Below, in pieces: positions 1 through 13,900 of a stretch of 64,000 nt of DNA. Origin of the DNA: Ooceraea biroi (lineage: Eukaryota; Arthropoda; Insecta; Hymenoptera; Formicidae); assembly GCF_003672135.1 (NCBI RefSeq), contig NC_039516.1:3455838-3519837 (forward strand), read 5' to 3'. The position numbers and the translations under genes were made by a program. The notes under the pieces are model-generated. The model was not told the origin of the DNA, searched no databases, and was given only the letters and a program-made list of their open reading frames with translations. How positions within the stretch are numbered: position 1 is the stretch's first letter; every line of letters begins with the position of its first letter.

Positions 1-3000
1 ACTATTAATGCGCTCGACTGTACTCGTACACGCGCCTCTCTTCGGCGTCGAGGCCGCTCGCTCGACCACGCTCGGCAACGCCGCGTTCATGCTTGCGCTC
101 GCGCGCGCACTGGCTGTTGCGTAACGCTGCGGAGTCATGCGATAGGATAGATTCGTCGTTGTGCGGCGCGGTGGGATATATGAGGATAGACGAGGATAAA
201 GCCGATAGTAGACGAGCCGAGACGAGGCAAGGGGCCGAGAGGAACGGCGGCTCAGCCTTGAAACGCTTCGTCACGAACGCCATGCACGAACGTTGGACTT
301 GCCACAGATTGTGCGAACTCGCGGTTTCTTTCCGAGCTTTTCCTGCGTTTAGAAAATCTTCAAGAAACGGCTTTTCCTCAATCTTTTCGGACTCTTCATG
401 AAACAACGCGTCCCTCTGAAATATCGAAGTTACATCAAGGACAGAATATTAGATATTCGATATAGATTTGTAATCGTTACGATAAAATTTAGCTCGAAGC
501 ATTTCATATTCAGTGAAGAATTGATTTTTCATATCACGGAATATTCATGAGGCATCTTAGAATATCCTCTGCTTGCAATCTTTCATTTAAAACTTTGAAA
601 ATAGTTACATTTAAATTCTATGCTTTACTCTTATATTGGGTAAAATATGTATAACTGCCGAGATGGATGCGTCCAACAAAATGGAACATCGATTTATGCT
701 GGAAAATATAACGAAATGGGTTACTAGGCAAGACCTAGTTTCCAACCTGACGAGTGTCTAGCTACGACGTTCACAGACTTCTATACATATCAAACTTTCT
801 AGTTGGAATATAATTTATTAAAGTCTCTTGTAGTCTGATCTTTTTGTATTTATTTACTTGGTACTCAAGCAAATTATTAGTATAAAACATTCTTAATCAG
901 CAACATTTTAAATGTAATTTTTACTTTAAATAAAGTTTGATTTAGCGTTCAGTTTAATTTAATCTTGATTGAATTTGCGAATAGCAGATATTTATTTTAA
1001 ATAATTGTAATTGCTTTCTTCAACATTCCTTTTCATATCATTTACAAAATTTTCCATGCCACGCCATGCCATTAAAAACAACCTGCAGTTCGCCATACTT
1101 TTGCACATTCATTATGTAAGCGATAATGTTCGGTGCGAACGAAGTTCCTAGAACGCTGAGGAAGCTGCGAGGTACTCTGTAAGGGTCCAGAATCCACATG
1201 CTGTTCTTATTCTTCAGGATCTCTCGGATGGTCAGACGATAACCAGGAAGCGGAAGCGGCCGAACGAGTCGTTGTTAAGAAAGCAGGGCGGAAGAGCCAA
1301 CCCTATCGGTGGATGGATCGGGGAATGAGGGAGAGGATCGGGGGCAAAGGGGGACGGGCGGGGGCTTAAGAAAGCGAGGGAAGAAAAAAAGCGGTTCACC
1401 AGGAGGGTAGAGAGCTCGTTTCGACCTCGTGGTAGGCCTCGATCGATGTCGTCGCCATGGTGACCGGGCCGGCACCGCGGTGCTCCACTACTGATTATTT
1501 ATGTCAAAGATTCCCCCCGCGACCCTCCGAGGCATGAAACGCAAACGCGAGCGAACCACCCCGGGCAGAGGGGCAAACGCTCGATCTGGCAGCCTACTAG
1601 CCTACCCACGTGACACTGAAGTTGAGGGGTTCCGGGGATGGATAAACTGTGGACGGGGTAGATGGAATATGTGGATAGATGCGAAGGGAGTGCAGAGAGA
1701 GAGAAGCCAAAATTTGACGCTTTATATTTTATTAATTGTGTAAATTGCAATTTATTTATATCCGTATGTGGAATGTGCATTCATGTATGTTTTATCATTA
1801 ACCACGTCCGTTTTTTTCGTGAAGCACATCTATTTTTGTTTTGCAATTAAAACATCGGTAAATGAATATTTCCGCTATCGCGAGAAAGAAGAAAAGAGGA
1901 GAACGGAAGAAGACGTGAAGAGGAATCAATGAAATACGCGGTCAAAGAAGAGAATAAATGGGGCGCGTAGGTACATATATAACCACGTCGAGATTTATTC
2001 AGGATCTGGAACGAGCCCCTGACATTCATAAACAATCTCACTTACGGTTTATTAATAATATATCAATTAAAAAGAGAGCATCATACCAAAGAATGAAAAA
2101 AAAAATGATGAAAGAACGGCGATGCGTTATAAATGAACGCGGTGGTATTGCTAGAAATTGTAGTTGCGTTTTAATTGCCGACTTATTTATCAGTACGAGA
2201 ATAGAATAGCGTTAACAATGCGTCGATGAGAGCGAGAGGACAACGTAAAATGGCGCGCACGAAGAGCGAGGAAAGCGGCTTCTATTCCCTGTGGGAAGGG
2301 TGCTTTCGACCCAGTTTCACCCTCGCAAGGTGGTGGCAATCGATACTGCGCCTAAGGGTCGCGTGAAACGCGATCGTAGTGCCGCTATTACGTTGAAGCA
2401 AGATTGGGGTCCGCACACGTTACACGATACGAATCTGATCTGGAAAAAGTGTAACTTGTCCCGATGCTTGAGCACTCATTATTATATATATGCCGTCATC
2501 TACATGCAATTGGAAAATCCAATGTTACGTAAAATAAATGTAATCGCCGTTCTTGGCGCTGAAACGCGCTCATAACCTAGAGACCAGATGCGGAGTGATT
2601 CGTCAGGCTTAATATAAAAGCGCGATAAACGAGCGCCGTGAAACCCAAACGCCCGCATTACAACGCTTTTATCTATCGCATAACCTGATGTGTGACAAAT
2701 GACGACTATCGAGAGCTCGGCGAGGTTGATAGAGCCAACGATGGGCGGACACGCGACATCGGACACGATGGGTAGGAAAAGGAACGTGAATCGTGATCCG
2801 CTCCGCGCGACCGATGTCGACGTGGGTATTTGAGCAATACGTGCGGCACCTGCCTGAAGTTAGCGGTATTAGAAAGGCACTCAACATCTTTTGCGAAATT
2901 ACAAAAGCTCAAGCTTTCAAATTTGAATTCAGTAATTACTGATATTGCAGAATATTTATTTAGGCAAATATATTTAACAGTAGCGAAATGAAGAATAATG

Positions 3001-4761
3001 CATGATTTTTAATGTAGCAAATATCAGAAAAAATCATTAAAAAATTGCGAAACTCACTTCACGTATGTAAATAAAACAATGTTGGTGCCTGCGATCTACC
3101 TGTAACAGATTTAAGTTTTGATAAATTTCATGTTCTTGTGATTTACAACCCATATTTATTTAAGTAAATTAAATACATCAATGATTATTTTTAAATTTTA
3201 GAGCATATTGAAAATATAATACAGTTATTTGAGCGATTATTATATTAAGCGCGTATGTAATTATCCTTTAGTCGAGACGCAGCCCTGATTACCATAGAAT
3301 TAGTACTGACGTAATTGTCGACCTAAATGTTTCGAATCACAGGTTGCACAATGCCGACACCGTGAAAAATCATTTTCGTTTAACATTTTTATTCTCTACT
3401 CTTACATTAGGTTGCTAATTCAATATCTTTTACTATTTCAGTATCTTGCACACTTCGTCGGTGCCACAAATCGCAAAATGGACTAACAATTACTTTTAAT
3501 ATTTACACATACATTATCATTAATCACTCGATATAATACAGTTGCGTTATAAACTATTCGCCGCTAAATATTCAATTGGAATACTTTACGCGTCCAGAAT
3601 TCATAGAACCTCGGTTTCTTAAATCCGTCTTTCTGGCATTCTAAATTTTTCTGATTCTTGTTCTCTTGTACCTCTCCAGCAATTCACGAATTTTACAAAG
3701 TTTTTGGTCTTATACCCTTCGTTCCTTGATTAAAAATTTGAATTGGAATCTTTCTAATATCTCGTATAATAAAATTATTTTTAATGCTTGGCATCTTCTT
3801 TTAAAAGTATTTTATCTAATGAAATTTTAAATGAGATATTGTAGATTTTTATATATAGACAAGCTTTCTCTTCTTTTTTCAATTTCAAGACTTGTTATCA
3901 TTTTTTTGTAAAATCTTGCAAACTCGAATGTTGAGATTATTAGTTTCAAAAATCGATCCCTACTTTATTTTCTTCTCTCTTGATTGCTAACGATCAACAG
4001 CGGAATTGGACAAGAAACTCTATGAACTCTTTAAGTTTTGTTAAATGTTCTTCCATTCCTCAAATCACATGATTGCAGCAGCATAAGCAGAATAAACAGT
4101 GGATTCTCGATTGTGATGTATGACAATAACACAACTAATGATACAGTTGCAAAATTAAGATTATAAATTCCTGTGACAAAAAAATTGGAACTTGCAACAT
4201 TTCGAAGTCTTGCATTTTTGTTTTTAAAAATTTGCAATTCAATTTCTACTCTCCTTGAGAAATGCAATTCCTAAAGTCTTCTAATATTGCTGGAGAACAT
4301 CAGACTCTTTTCTCCTTACATCTTTGTACATTCGATAATCCACTGTCAAGTGACAGTAACATTTTATTAACATCACTCCGGATTCTGTACGGATATCTTC
4401 AATGATACTACATTCTGCGGAAGAGCGAACGACCTATAGAAAATGATGAATTGAAAATACAATTTCTTTCTCTATAATATTTGCCAAAATATTGTCTCTC
4501 TATTGCTAACATTTTTATCGTGTATCTAAATTTTGTACGTTCATGAACAGAATCGTTTCTCTATAGCTTCATCAGCTTTCCGCAAAACGTTCGATTCGAT
4601 CAGTTTTCGACTAAGTGTGCAAATATCACATTGAGAAAATCATAAATAACGGCAATAGATGAGCGCAGAGCGCGATTATTACGCGAAATCTTGTGTGTTA
4701 AGTGTGAGTGTGAGTGTATACATTAATATTATATCTACTACCTATTTCTAACTTTTGTGAA
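1..4761. other. Spacer downstream of OGT, no supported gene
   Basis: The first 400 bases are CpG-rich with open frames on both strands, as expected of GC-rich DNA, and none resembles a known family. From 420 on the sequence is AT-rich apart from a GC-richer patch at 1,130-1,650 and a milder one at 2,220-2,830. The part nearest OGT is probably its 3' UTR, which would be transcribed leftwards. I see no tRNA, rRNA or transposon ends here. Confidence 0.5.
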
Positions 4762-4767
4762 TTTATT
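4762..4767 (-). terminator. Candidate poly(A) signal of OGT
   Basis: On the minus strand this hexamer reads AATAAA, about 180 bases after the OGT stop codon. It is the first canonical signal I found downstream. Further AATAAA hexamers lie lower down, so longer 3' UTRs are possible. Confidence 0.4.
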
Positions 4768-4948
4768 ATACAAAACAGTAATCATCAGTAGAGACGCAGA
4801 GAGTTCATATGAGACCTCATTGGGAATAGATAATATATATATATGTATATATTAACCATGGTTATAAATGCTAAAATTTCTAGGGAAGAGAAATCGTTAG
4901 TCGCGGAGTTGAAGTTTGGTAAGCGACCGAGTCGCATGTCGTAACCTC

Positions 4949-7900
4949 TTAAGACATACTCGACTGTTCACTGTCGTTCTTTTCAACAGCTGACACGTGA
5001 TCAGGATTTTCTCCACGTGCGTAACGCTCCCACATCTTCGTGTACAGCATTTCCATGCCCATCGCGTACAATTTGCAGTTGAAAAGCGGACTCTCCGAAC
5101 GAGCCTTCCAAACTTTAGCTCTTGTTGCTTTTAAGCTGATAAATAAAAAGAATTTCAATTATTTGATAATTATTAGTGAAATATGTTACAGGTCTAGAAC
5201 AGTTTTGGCTAGCTTCCGAATGTGAGGACAGGGAATACTTACTATTCTCTATCAGTACCCAATCTAATAGCAATGTCTTGATATTCCTGTCGTGTCCGTG
5301 CTACCAATTCAGGACAGCCGAGGGTGTTCAATTGACTAGCAGCAACGCGGGAGGCTAGAGTTTCGCCCGGTAGTGTAACCACCGGCGTCCCAGTCCATAA
5401 AACGTCCATACTGGTTGTGTGTCCGTTGCAGAGCGGTGTGTCCAAGCACACGTCAGCCAACTGGCCTCGTCTTACGTGCTCTTCTTTAGCGGCGACGTTA
5501 CTAAACAGGATTCTGCCAGATGCTAGTCCCAATTGTTGCGCCGTTGCCTGGAGATTGGGTTCACCAACTGCCGGGAAGCGCAATAGCCACAGCACGGAGT
5601 TTGGCACGTGTTTCAGAATCTGAAAGCAGTCGGGCTCGGTTTAAAGCAACTTGACAAAGATTCATCCTTCACGAGGTCATTGATCGTTACTCACGTGTGC
5701 CCACATGTGAAGAGTGAGCGGATCGATTTTGTATAACTGGTTGAAATTGCAGTAAACGACCGCGTCTTCCGGCAGACCGTACTGTTGCCTCGTTGTGATG
5801 ACAATATTCTGCGGCACCTCCTCGCCGGTAGCAGTCTTGTTGTTCACTTGCGTAGTGGCCATGCCGTTCTGCACGACGACACCGTTCACGGACATCTGAC
5901 ACTGGCCAGAGGCGATCATCGTCTCGATCGGCGTGGTGGTCGGCAGCTCAGCGACTTTAAGCGAAATTTCAACCGGCTGCTTCTTGTCTGGCACAACTAC
6001 CTCGCGAATCTCCTTTACCAGAGTATTCTCGATCATCGGAGAGAGATCCGTAGCGTTGATTACCGCAACGTTATCGGCGACCTTGCCCTTGTGATTCGAC
6101 TTGTCCGTCAGTATCAAGCGTTCCTTCAGATGTGGAAACATTTGCCTAGGAAGAAATAAACGCAAATTCGTTAAATTTACAGATTTCGCAAAAACTACCG
6201 CGAAGTGAGAAACTTTTGCGAGATATAATTTTATAAGGACACAGTTGCATAATCTTCGTATTTTATTTTTTGTACAAATAATCACTATAAATTTTTTACA
6301 TATTTTAAATATTTACGTACTTATGATCACCAATGAAATAAGTGTGCGGCATGTAGGCAAGCTTCTCGCTGTATTGATTCGCGAGCTCCAATGGTGAAGT
6401 GACTTCGTCCGTAATGAGATAGTCCATGAAGCTCGCGCCGGAAGTACCGGGGTAACCCAGCCACATTACTTGTACCGGCGCAGGACGCAAGGCAAAGATT
6501 TCGTTTCTGGCACCCTTAGTGTAACCGTTCATGTTCACCAGGATGTGAATACCGTCGCTGTTGATACGGTCGGCGGCTTTTCCGTTACAAGAGATCTGCG
6601 ATAGATCCACAAAGTGCTCGGTTTCTCGCGCAATCTTCGCGCGGAAGGTCGTACCGTCGTCGGCGCTGAGGGCGTAGCAGAAAATCTCAACTTTTTCACG
6701 CTCGTGTAAACCAGGAATCGATTGCATCAAATGGCTGGTCGGGTGATTGCCAAAATCAGAGGAAACGTATCCAATCTTCAAACGACTGCTGATTATACGC
6801 GGATACTTGTACGGTTGTTTATGAAGAACGTGAATCTGTAATAATTTCTTCATCAGCATAATTATCAATAATAGTGAAGATTTAGAACAGTGAATATAGA
6901 TATTGATCGTTTTCGAATAGAAAATAATAAAGAAGCTGTAAGAAAGATTTCTTCGATTGGATAAACTCACCTTTTCGATACAAAGATTAGCATGCCTAGC
7001 GGCAATAGCCTTCCTGAAGTCATGAGACAAGGGATAGAGCATGGAATGATGCGGATGCACGCTAGGCAGCCTATTTTTGTCGAGCTGTTCAGCAACTATG
7101 GACACCAGTTTCTTCATTCTGGCTTCATAGTCGGTCCAGTCACAAACAATCTGAAGACAATGCGCGAGATTGCAATAAGCATCGGGGAAGTCTGGCTTTA
7201 GTTTCAGCGCAGTTCTGTAAGATTGGATCGCCTCGGGAATGTTGCCGGAATCCTTGTGGATCGATGCCAAGTTCGAGTGAGCATCGGCGAAGGCCGGATT
7301 GATCTGGATAGCCCGCGTGTAACATTGCAAAGCACCCTGTATGTCTTGCATCTCTTTTAGCGTGTTCCCCATATTCGAATAAGCGTCGGCGAAAGTTGGC
7401 TGAATGCGAATCGCTTCCTTATAATGCATTAGCGCTTCGTTCAGTTTGCCTTGTTGCTGCAGAACAGAAGCAAGATTGCTATGGGCGGCTGCGAACTCGG
7501 GAAATACCTCCAGAGCTTTAAGATAAAGACGAGTTGCTTCCTCAATGTAGCCTTGCTCGCGTTTTATGTTGGCCTATATAGATGAAATAATTCGTTTATA
7601 AATTTGTTTAATTTTCTCCAAGAGTTTTTTATATAGAGATTTTGTACCAAGTTGTTAAGAGAGTCGGCGTGTGTAGGACAAAGTCGGAGGGCGGTATTGT
7701 AACATTCTTCCGCTTCAACCACTTGGCCCTTTTCTTTGAGGGCATTCGCCAGATTGCAGTATGCATCAGGAAAGTTCGGTTGTAATTCGATAGCACGCCG
7801 ATATGTGTCAATGGCCAAATCAATGAGTCTGAAACACATAATTTGATCAGTCGTTTTATGCGAAGTAAATGTATTTGGACATCTCGGCTAATATCGCAGG

Positions 7901-10900
7901 ATATATTAGAGTTAGAAACCGACGCAAACATTGGGCAATGCTATGTGTTGTAAATATGTTATTCAGTTAGGAAAAGATAAGGGAGACAAAGGAACAAAAC
8001 AGCTTTGGAAACGGGTCGTTGTCATCCAACCGATCGATAAGTCGTAGTCGATATCGAAACGAGTGATAAGTTGCGAGTGTAAATGAAATTTGTAAGATAA
8101 TTCACTTATGAGACAATTACAATAAAAGAAAATCAATACAATCAACTAGTGCTCATTTTATTAAATTACGATTTTATTCACAATAGATATCTCGTGTTTC
8201 ATTAAATTGATGTCAAAACTAATACTGTAATCGTGCAGAGTATTAACTTACCCTTGTTCATAGTAAACGCAAGCCAAATTTCCATGTACAACCGCATTGT
8301 TGGGGCTGAGATTCAATGCGCGAAGGTATGCAGCTACCGCTCTGTAGAATAAAAAATTAAAGAATAATCATTAATCTCGGATTTTGACTTTTCAATAAAG
8401 AAAGAGTTGGTTATGAAAGAATTAGAAGTATTGATAGAATATGAAGTACTGTATCGTAATTAAATACTATATCGTACATTCACAAGAAGAAACTATTTTT
8501 ATTTCCATCGATTCGATTCGTATTTGGTTTTAGCTGTTAATTAGTTGTTAATATGGTTCCCAAGGCTACAGAGACCAGACTGATGAACCTTTTGACGTAG
8601 TGCCTGATCCAGGAGACACATCCAGGAGTAGAGGGTCGCGCGAGAGTATCTTCTATCTGACCGCGAAGCGCGGGCGCGATAGTAGTCGAGGGCGAAATCA
8701 CCGTATAGACGACCACGCATTGGCAGTCCATTCCTTCCCCATCCCGGCTACCTTGGATCCGCGGATCCCGAAATCCACGGATCCGAGTGCGAGGGAAAAT
8801 CCTTGACAATGCGGCTCGTTGAATGAAGCAATTCCTTAGAAACAGGCGTGCAAAGTAGCCTGAATCTAAGGATTTTAAGAAGGAGAAACTCTTGGAAGCA
8901 CGAATTTCATGCGCAGAAGAAGCAAGGATTTTTAAAAGCGATGGATTGGCAGAATCTTGGACTCCGTAAAGCATGCGACAGATTCACAGATTTATTAGAA
9001 ATTCGTGACGTTTAAGACAATCCTTTCGTTTTCGGATAGATCTTAAATCCTTGTTTGATTACAGAATACCGAGATTATGTAACATATACGAGTTTGAGTC
9101 TCGGTATCTTCCGTGGATCCGTCATTAATATTCTCGATGCACAAAATAAAGAATATACAGGCACGGATCCTTAGATACGCGGATCTTGTACACGGAATTG
9201 ATTTACCAATATCCGAGAATTAGCGCGGGAATTAAAATAACAACTACACAAACACTCGCGTGCGCAATTCTCAGATCCACGTGTATTTGGGATCCACTTA
9301 TCACAGGATCCATAGATATCTAGGCAGCGGGAGTTACAGCAGGAATTACACAAGCACGGATCCTTCGGCGCGCGGATCCTTGGCAGATGGATCAGCTCCA
9401 GGAAATGCTGGCAACCGGAGGAAAGCCGCTTAACTCGCGAATGAGCGAGCGTTTTCGACGAAAACTGTGAACGAGCACGCGTATCCTCCCACAACAGGAG
9501 CGAAGGGCTCCCGTGGGGGCGGAGCAGTTTCCAGAATCGATAGTTACTTCGAATTCCTCCCACTTTATGCGTGAGGGAACCCTCGGAGCTAGGGAAAGGC
9601 GTTTAACTACTCATACATTATCCATTATCCATTATCCATTATTATCATATCAAATATATTTAGGTATATGTGTGTTTATTGTAAAATTTATATATATATA
9701 TATATATAGAGTTTTAAATCAATTAAAAAATTAAAATGTTTAAAATAAAACGTGTGAAAATAAATATAAATTGTAATTTCTAATTTTTTACTATTATTCT
9801 CTAACTATATCCGTGATGATAGTGTTTCAACGCATCAATCAACGAATTAACAGAAAAATTTAGTAATGTAATGTAATGATGTGTAACTGTGTCACCCGTA
9901 TGTATAGTAATAGTGATATTGTGAAAGGCGTTGCTGTTTCTTTTATTTCTTTGACGGCTATTGAAAGGAATCTTGGCAAAGAATAGAGAGACGGGAATGA
10001 AATGTAGTCGAGCAAAAAGATAGCGCCAAGGTAAATATGTCATACATCATGAAGAAGCCTCGTTTTTATAATAAAAAATCTTTGAAATTAAAAATTTACG
10101 TAAACAAATGAGAAAAAATAAAAGAAGATATTGATAAAATGTTTTCTAATTACAATTCATCAGTGAAATCATCAATTTTAACAACATGACGGATTTTGCA
10201 ATTTTGTTAAGTGTACCATCTACGAAAAACACATCTAATGTGGAACGGTGCATTGTCCGAATTTCTCGTAAATGCAGAGGACGATGAACTTGAAAAGGAC
10301 GTTACATCCTGAATATCGATCCTTGATGCTTACTCGACAGCTCATGCGCTGTGCCTGCTTATTTTGGAATGCATGAGTGTCTGACGTTTATATAATTTCA
10401 ATTGTAAAACGATTTCTTTCGTTTATGATATGATATATCCATATTATAAATCCATGTACGTAAATACAATTATATAAGATATTTAATAATTTCATATCTC
10501 ATACGAGCAAGAAGAAATTATTGTATTATTCAAAATGAGCAAAAATATTGTATGATCTCGTACTATCACTGATGCTTCCATATAATGCATTAATGAAATA
10601 ACTGAAATCACATTTGCTCTCGCACAGATTTAAAACCGATAACGATGAAAATTTCGAGATATCGGTTGATCAAACTGTGCATGTATAGCAACTTTATGTT
10701 TTTATAAAATCTGAATTATTAGAAAAATGTTTGAAGTGTAAGTATAAAACTATTATCTCTTAAAAAAACATACATAGAACTTGGCAGTTTTGGGATTTGA
10801 ACCGAGAGTGCAAGGTTACTTTATATCCTAAATCTCCTTCGCTAGACTCACGACAAACTGCCATATATATCATTCACGAAGTTACAATGTACGAGTACAG

Positions 10901-13900
10901 TAAAAGAACTGTTTTGATAAAATTGAAATTTTGCTATTATGCAGATTATAACGTTATGAAATCATATTTTTCATTATAATTCATAGAGGAGAATCCCCTA
11001 TTATGAGATATGCTCCTAACATGAGATAATGGAGTTTCTGCTAAACTAGTGAGCACCATCTGTTAATTCCACCATGAACTTATTACTCTTGATGTAAAAT
11101 GTATTTAGTGAAAAATTCATTGTTCGTTATTGCGTTTAGCCTTTGCAAGAAAAGGTTTGTGAAATTGTGAACATGTCAAAGGAACTTAAGGTAAGTCTTT
11201 AAACCTTGTTTATTACATGATAAAGAAATGGTTGGCAATAAATTCAGTATGCAATGATAGAGTAGAATCGTATTAACAGGAAAATACGCGGTTTGTTGAA
11301 TTGCTTAATTGTAGAAGTTAGATTTCATGATCGCGGAACCGCTAGGCGTGTGGCTCGTATAATGAGATATTCAGGGTACTCTTAATATGAAATAATTATT
11401 GCTCGAATATGAAGATTATGTAGTGTAATAAAAAGAAAGAAAATACTACGTTAAGGTTAAAGAAAAGTTAATACGAATTTATATTACGAATTTTTGTGTA
11501 TTTAATTTTTATAGAATCTGACTATGGAGGTTAGAGAAACGAGGAAGCGTCGACAGTGGAATCGTGAAGATTTGGCGAAGGCTGTGGCAGCAGTATTTTT
11601 ATAAAAATATCTAATAAAGTTTTTTACTTGCAATACTGATGTATTTTGCACTTTTAACACCGATTTCTCAAGGTATCTTATATTAGGAGCACACTTTCTC
11701 GATCTTGCGTAAGCTCTTTTTTCAAATTTTTTTAATTTTCAGAAAAAGTAATATTTAAATTAGATTTTTCATTTCACCAACCTAAAGCTTATTAAATTCT
11801 CTTCAAGATAACGTATTACATTTTTAAATTCTGCCTATAGATTTCCTTACATTCGGCAAAATCGATATGGTATCTCATAATCGGGGACTTTCCTCTATGC
11901 ACTAAAATTATTTAATTATTATATTTTATGCTAGTCAAGAAAAAATAAAAGAAAAAATAATGAATAATCAGTTTCAACATAGAAACAAACCTATCAAAGA
12001 TGCGAGCTTCCTTCAGCACATTCCCGAGATTGATGTACGCATCCAAGAAATTGGGGTCCAAAGCAACGGCTTTCTCGAAATGGTGAATCGCCAACCATAT
12101 CTCGCCTTGAGCGTTGAACACGCACCCGAGATTGCTCCATGCTACTGCAAAATCCGGCCGAGTCTCGATGGCCTTCAAGTAGCAAGCCTAGAGAAACAGA
12201 ATATGGGTTACAGCGGCTTCGTTCGCGAACTCGAAGGGACGCGCGCCGCGCATCATGCCCGACCTCCCATCGCCGCGCCGCAGCTTCATTCACTCTTTTT
12301 CTCTTTCTTACACACATACATTCTCCTTCTCTTTCTTTTTCTCCCTCCACCCTTTCGTCGTTACTCCCGACGAAACAAAGAATATATTCTGTCACCCCAT
12401 GTCCCTTCTGTTTCCCTTTCTCGCACATTTTTACTCTCCATCTTCGATGGATGAAAACAGTGGATGGTTTCATGAATTCTTCAGCGGGGTCTTCCAAGCT
12501 TCTCCTCGACTTCTTGAGATCTCTTCTGCTATCAGTTTTCAGGATGCGATCGCTTTTAGGAACATGAAAAATTACCTGAGATTCACAAAAATTTGCGAGG
12601 TATTTACCTAAAGTCCCTTCTAAACTCCAACAGTATAATTTTATCTACCTACATCGATTAAAATTTGAACACTCGATTCACAACGAGCACTACCTGCCTT
12701 TTAAGTCTTGCAAACCTGTTTTTCCTAACTTATAAAATATAATAATTTCAGCATAATATAACAGAAACAAAATAATATATTATAGTGCAAAAAAGACCCT
12801 AAAAGATAATAAAAGTAAGAACATTTATCGCTGAATTGTATAAAAGTTTTTAACCTAATAAATTTCCTAAAAATAAATCTTTCAGATAATATTGCGACAG
12901 CTATATATCATATCTAGCTATATATTAAAGATACAGAAGACAATGTGAGTTCAGAATCCAGAATTCAATAAAGCGATAATATTTTCTCCATTTCATGTCG
13001 TTCTTTTCGTGACCTTCTTTTATAAACCAATCAGAGTGCAGATTCTTCCTCGGCTCGCTCATCGTCGATCTTCAGGTTCGTCTTCTTTGTGCTGCGTGTT
13101 GAGAGTAATAAACGAGCAAGGAATGGAAACAGAATGGACGAGGGCCATCCCACGAGTATCCAACGATGCATTCGAGGGTGGGAATTCAGGATGTCCAGGA
13201 CAAAGGTGTTCAGGTGCGCGCTAGAGACGTCATCTTGGATAACGTGCGACTTTCGGTGCACGGGAAGTCCCCGAAATGCGTCCGGCGGACTCAACTGCAT
13301 GCTGAAGGTCGTACGCTAAGATCAAGCGTAGTCATGATATTCCGTGAATTTATAATTGAAGTTACTTATTGACGACGAGCAATTTCGATTACTACGGAAC
13401 GTTGCAAGAATTATTTTGTGACAACGGGATGACGACTCTAAGGACTCAGCGTGGATAATCATCGCGCGTGCCGAGAGGCGGGCTGCATTTGATATTGAAC
13501 AGAGTAATCCGTACCTAAACAATAAATAAGAGGGCATTTACAGTAGACCGGTCTCTGCAGGGTACCTGGAATTAAAGAAAGAAAAAGCGGAAAGGGAACA
13601 GAGAAGCACTTAGTATTATATTTTTGTATATTTTAGTTTTGTATAATATAAAACGAATGTGTTGCACTTTTCTTGCGCATTTCTGACAAAATTTAATTTC
13701 AGATTAAATAAAAATATTATTTAATTGAAAAGTATTTCGATATTATTTAGTGAGAATATGTTAACATTAGTTATTATTAATAAAACAGCTCAAGGATTGT
13801 CGATAAATAATAAAATCTGCAAAAAGTGCATTATAGCTTTTGCACATTATTTTAACGATACAAACATAAGTGTTATTTTAAAAAAAGTGATAAATCTAAA

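Noticed and set aside
5..406. Overlapping open frames on both strands in the first 400 bases
   Set aside because: CpG-rich sequence lacks stops in several frames at once; no recognisable domains.
1030..1280. Minus-strand open frame containing LTIREILKNKNSMWILDPY and FLSVLGTSFAPNIIAYIMNV
   Set aside because: It reads smoothly for about 75 codons but matches no family I know, and I could not find convincing splice sites or partner exons.
8537..8974. 145-codon minus-strand frame in an OGT intron
   Set aside because: Overlaps the GGATCC-rich tract, low-complexity composition, no family resemblance.
10785..10840. Possible tRNA-like GGATTTGAACC sequence
   Set aside because: The TΨC-arm-like string is isolated; I could not fold an acceptor stem or anticodon arm around it.
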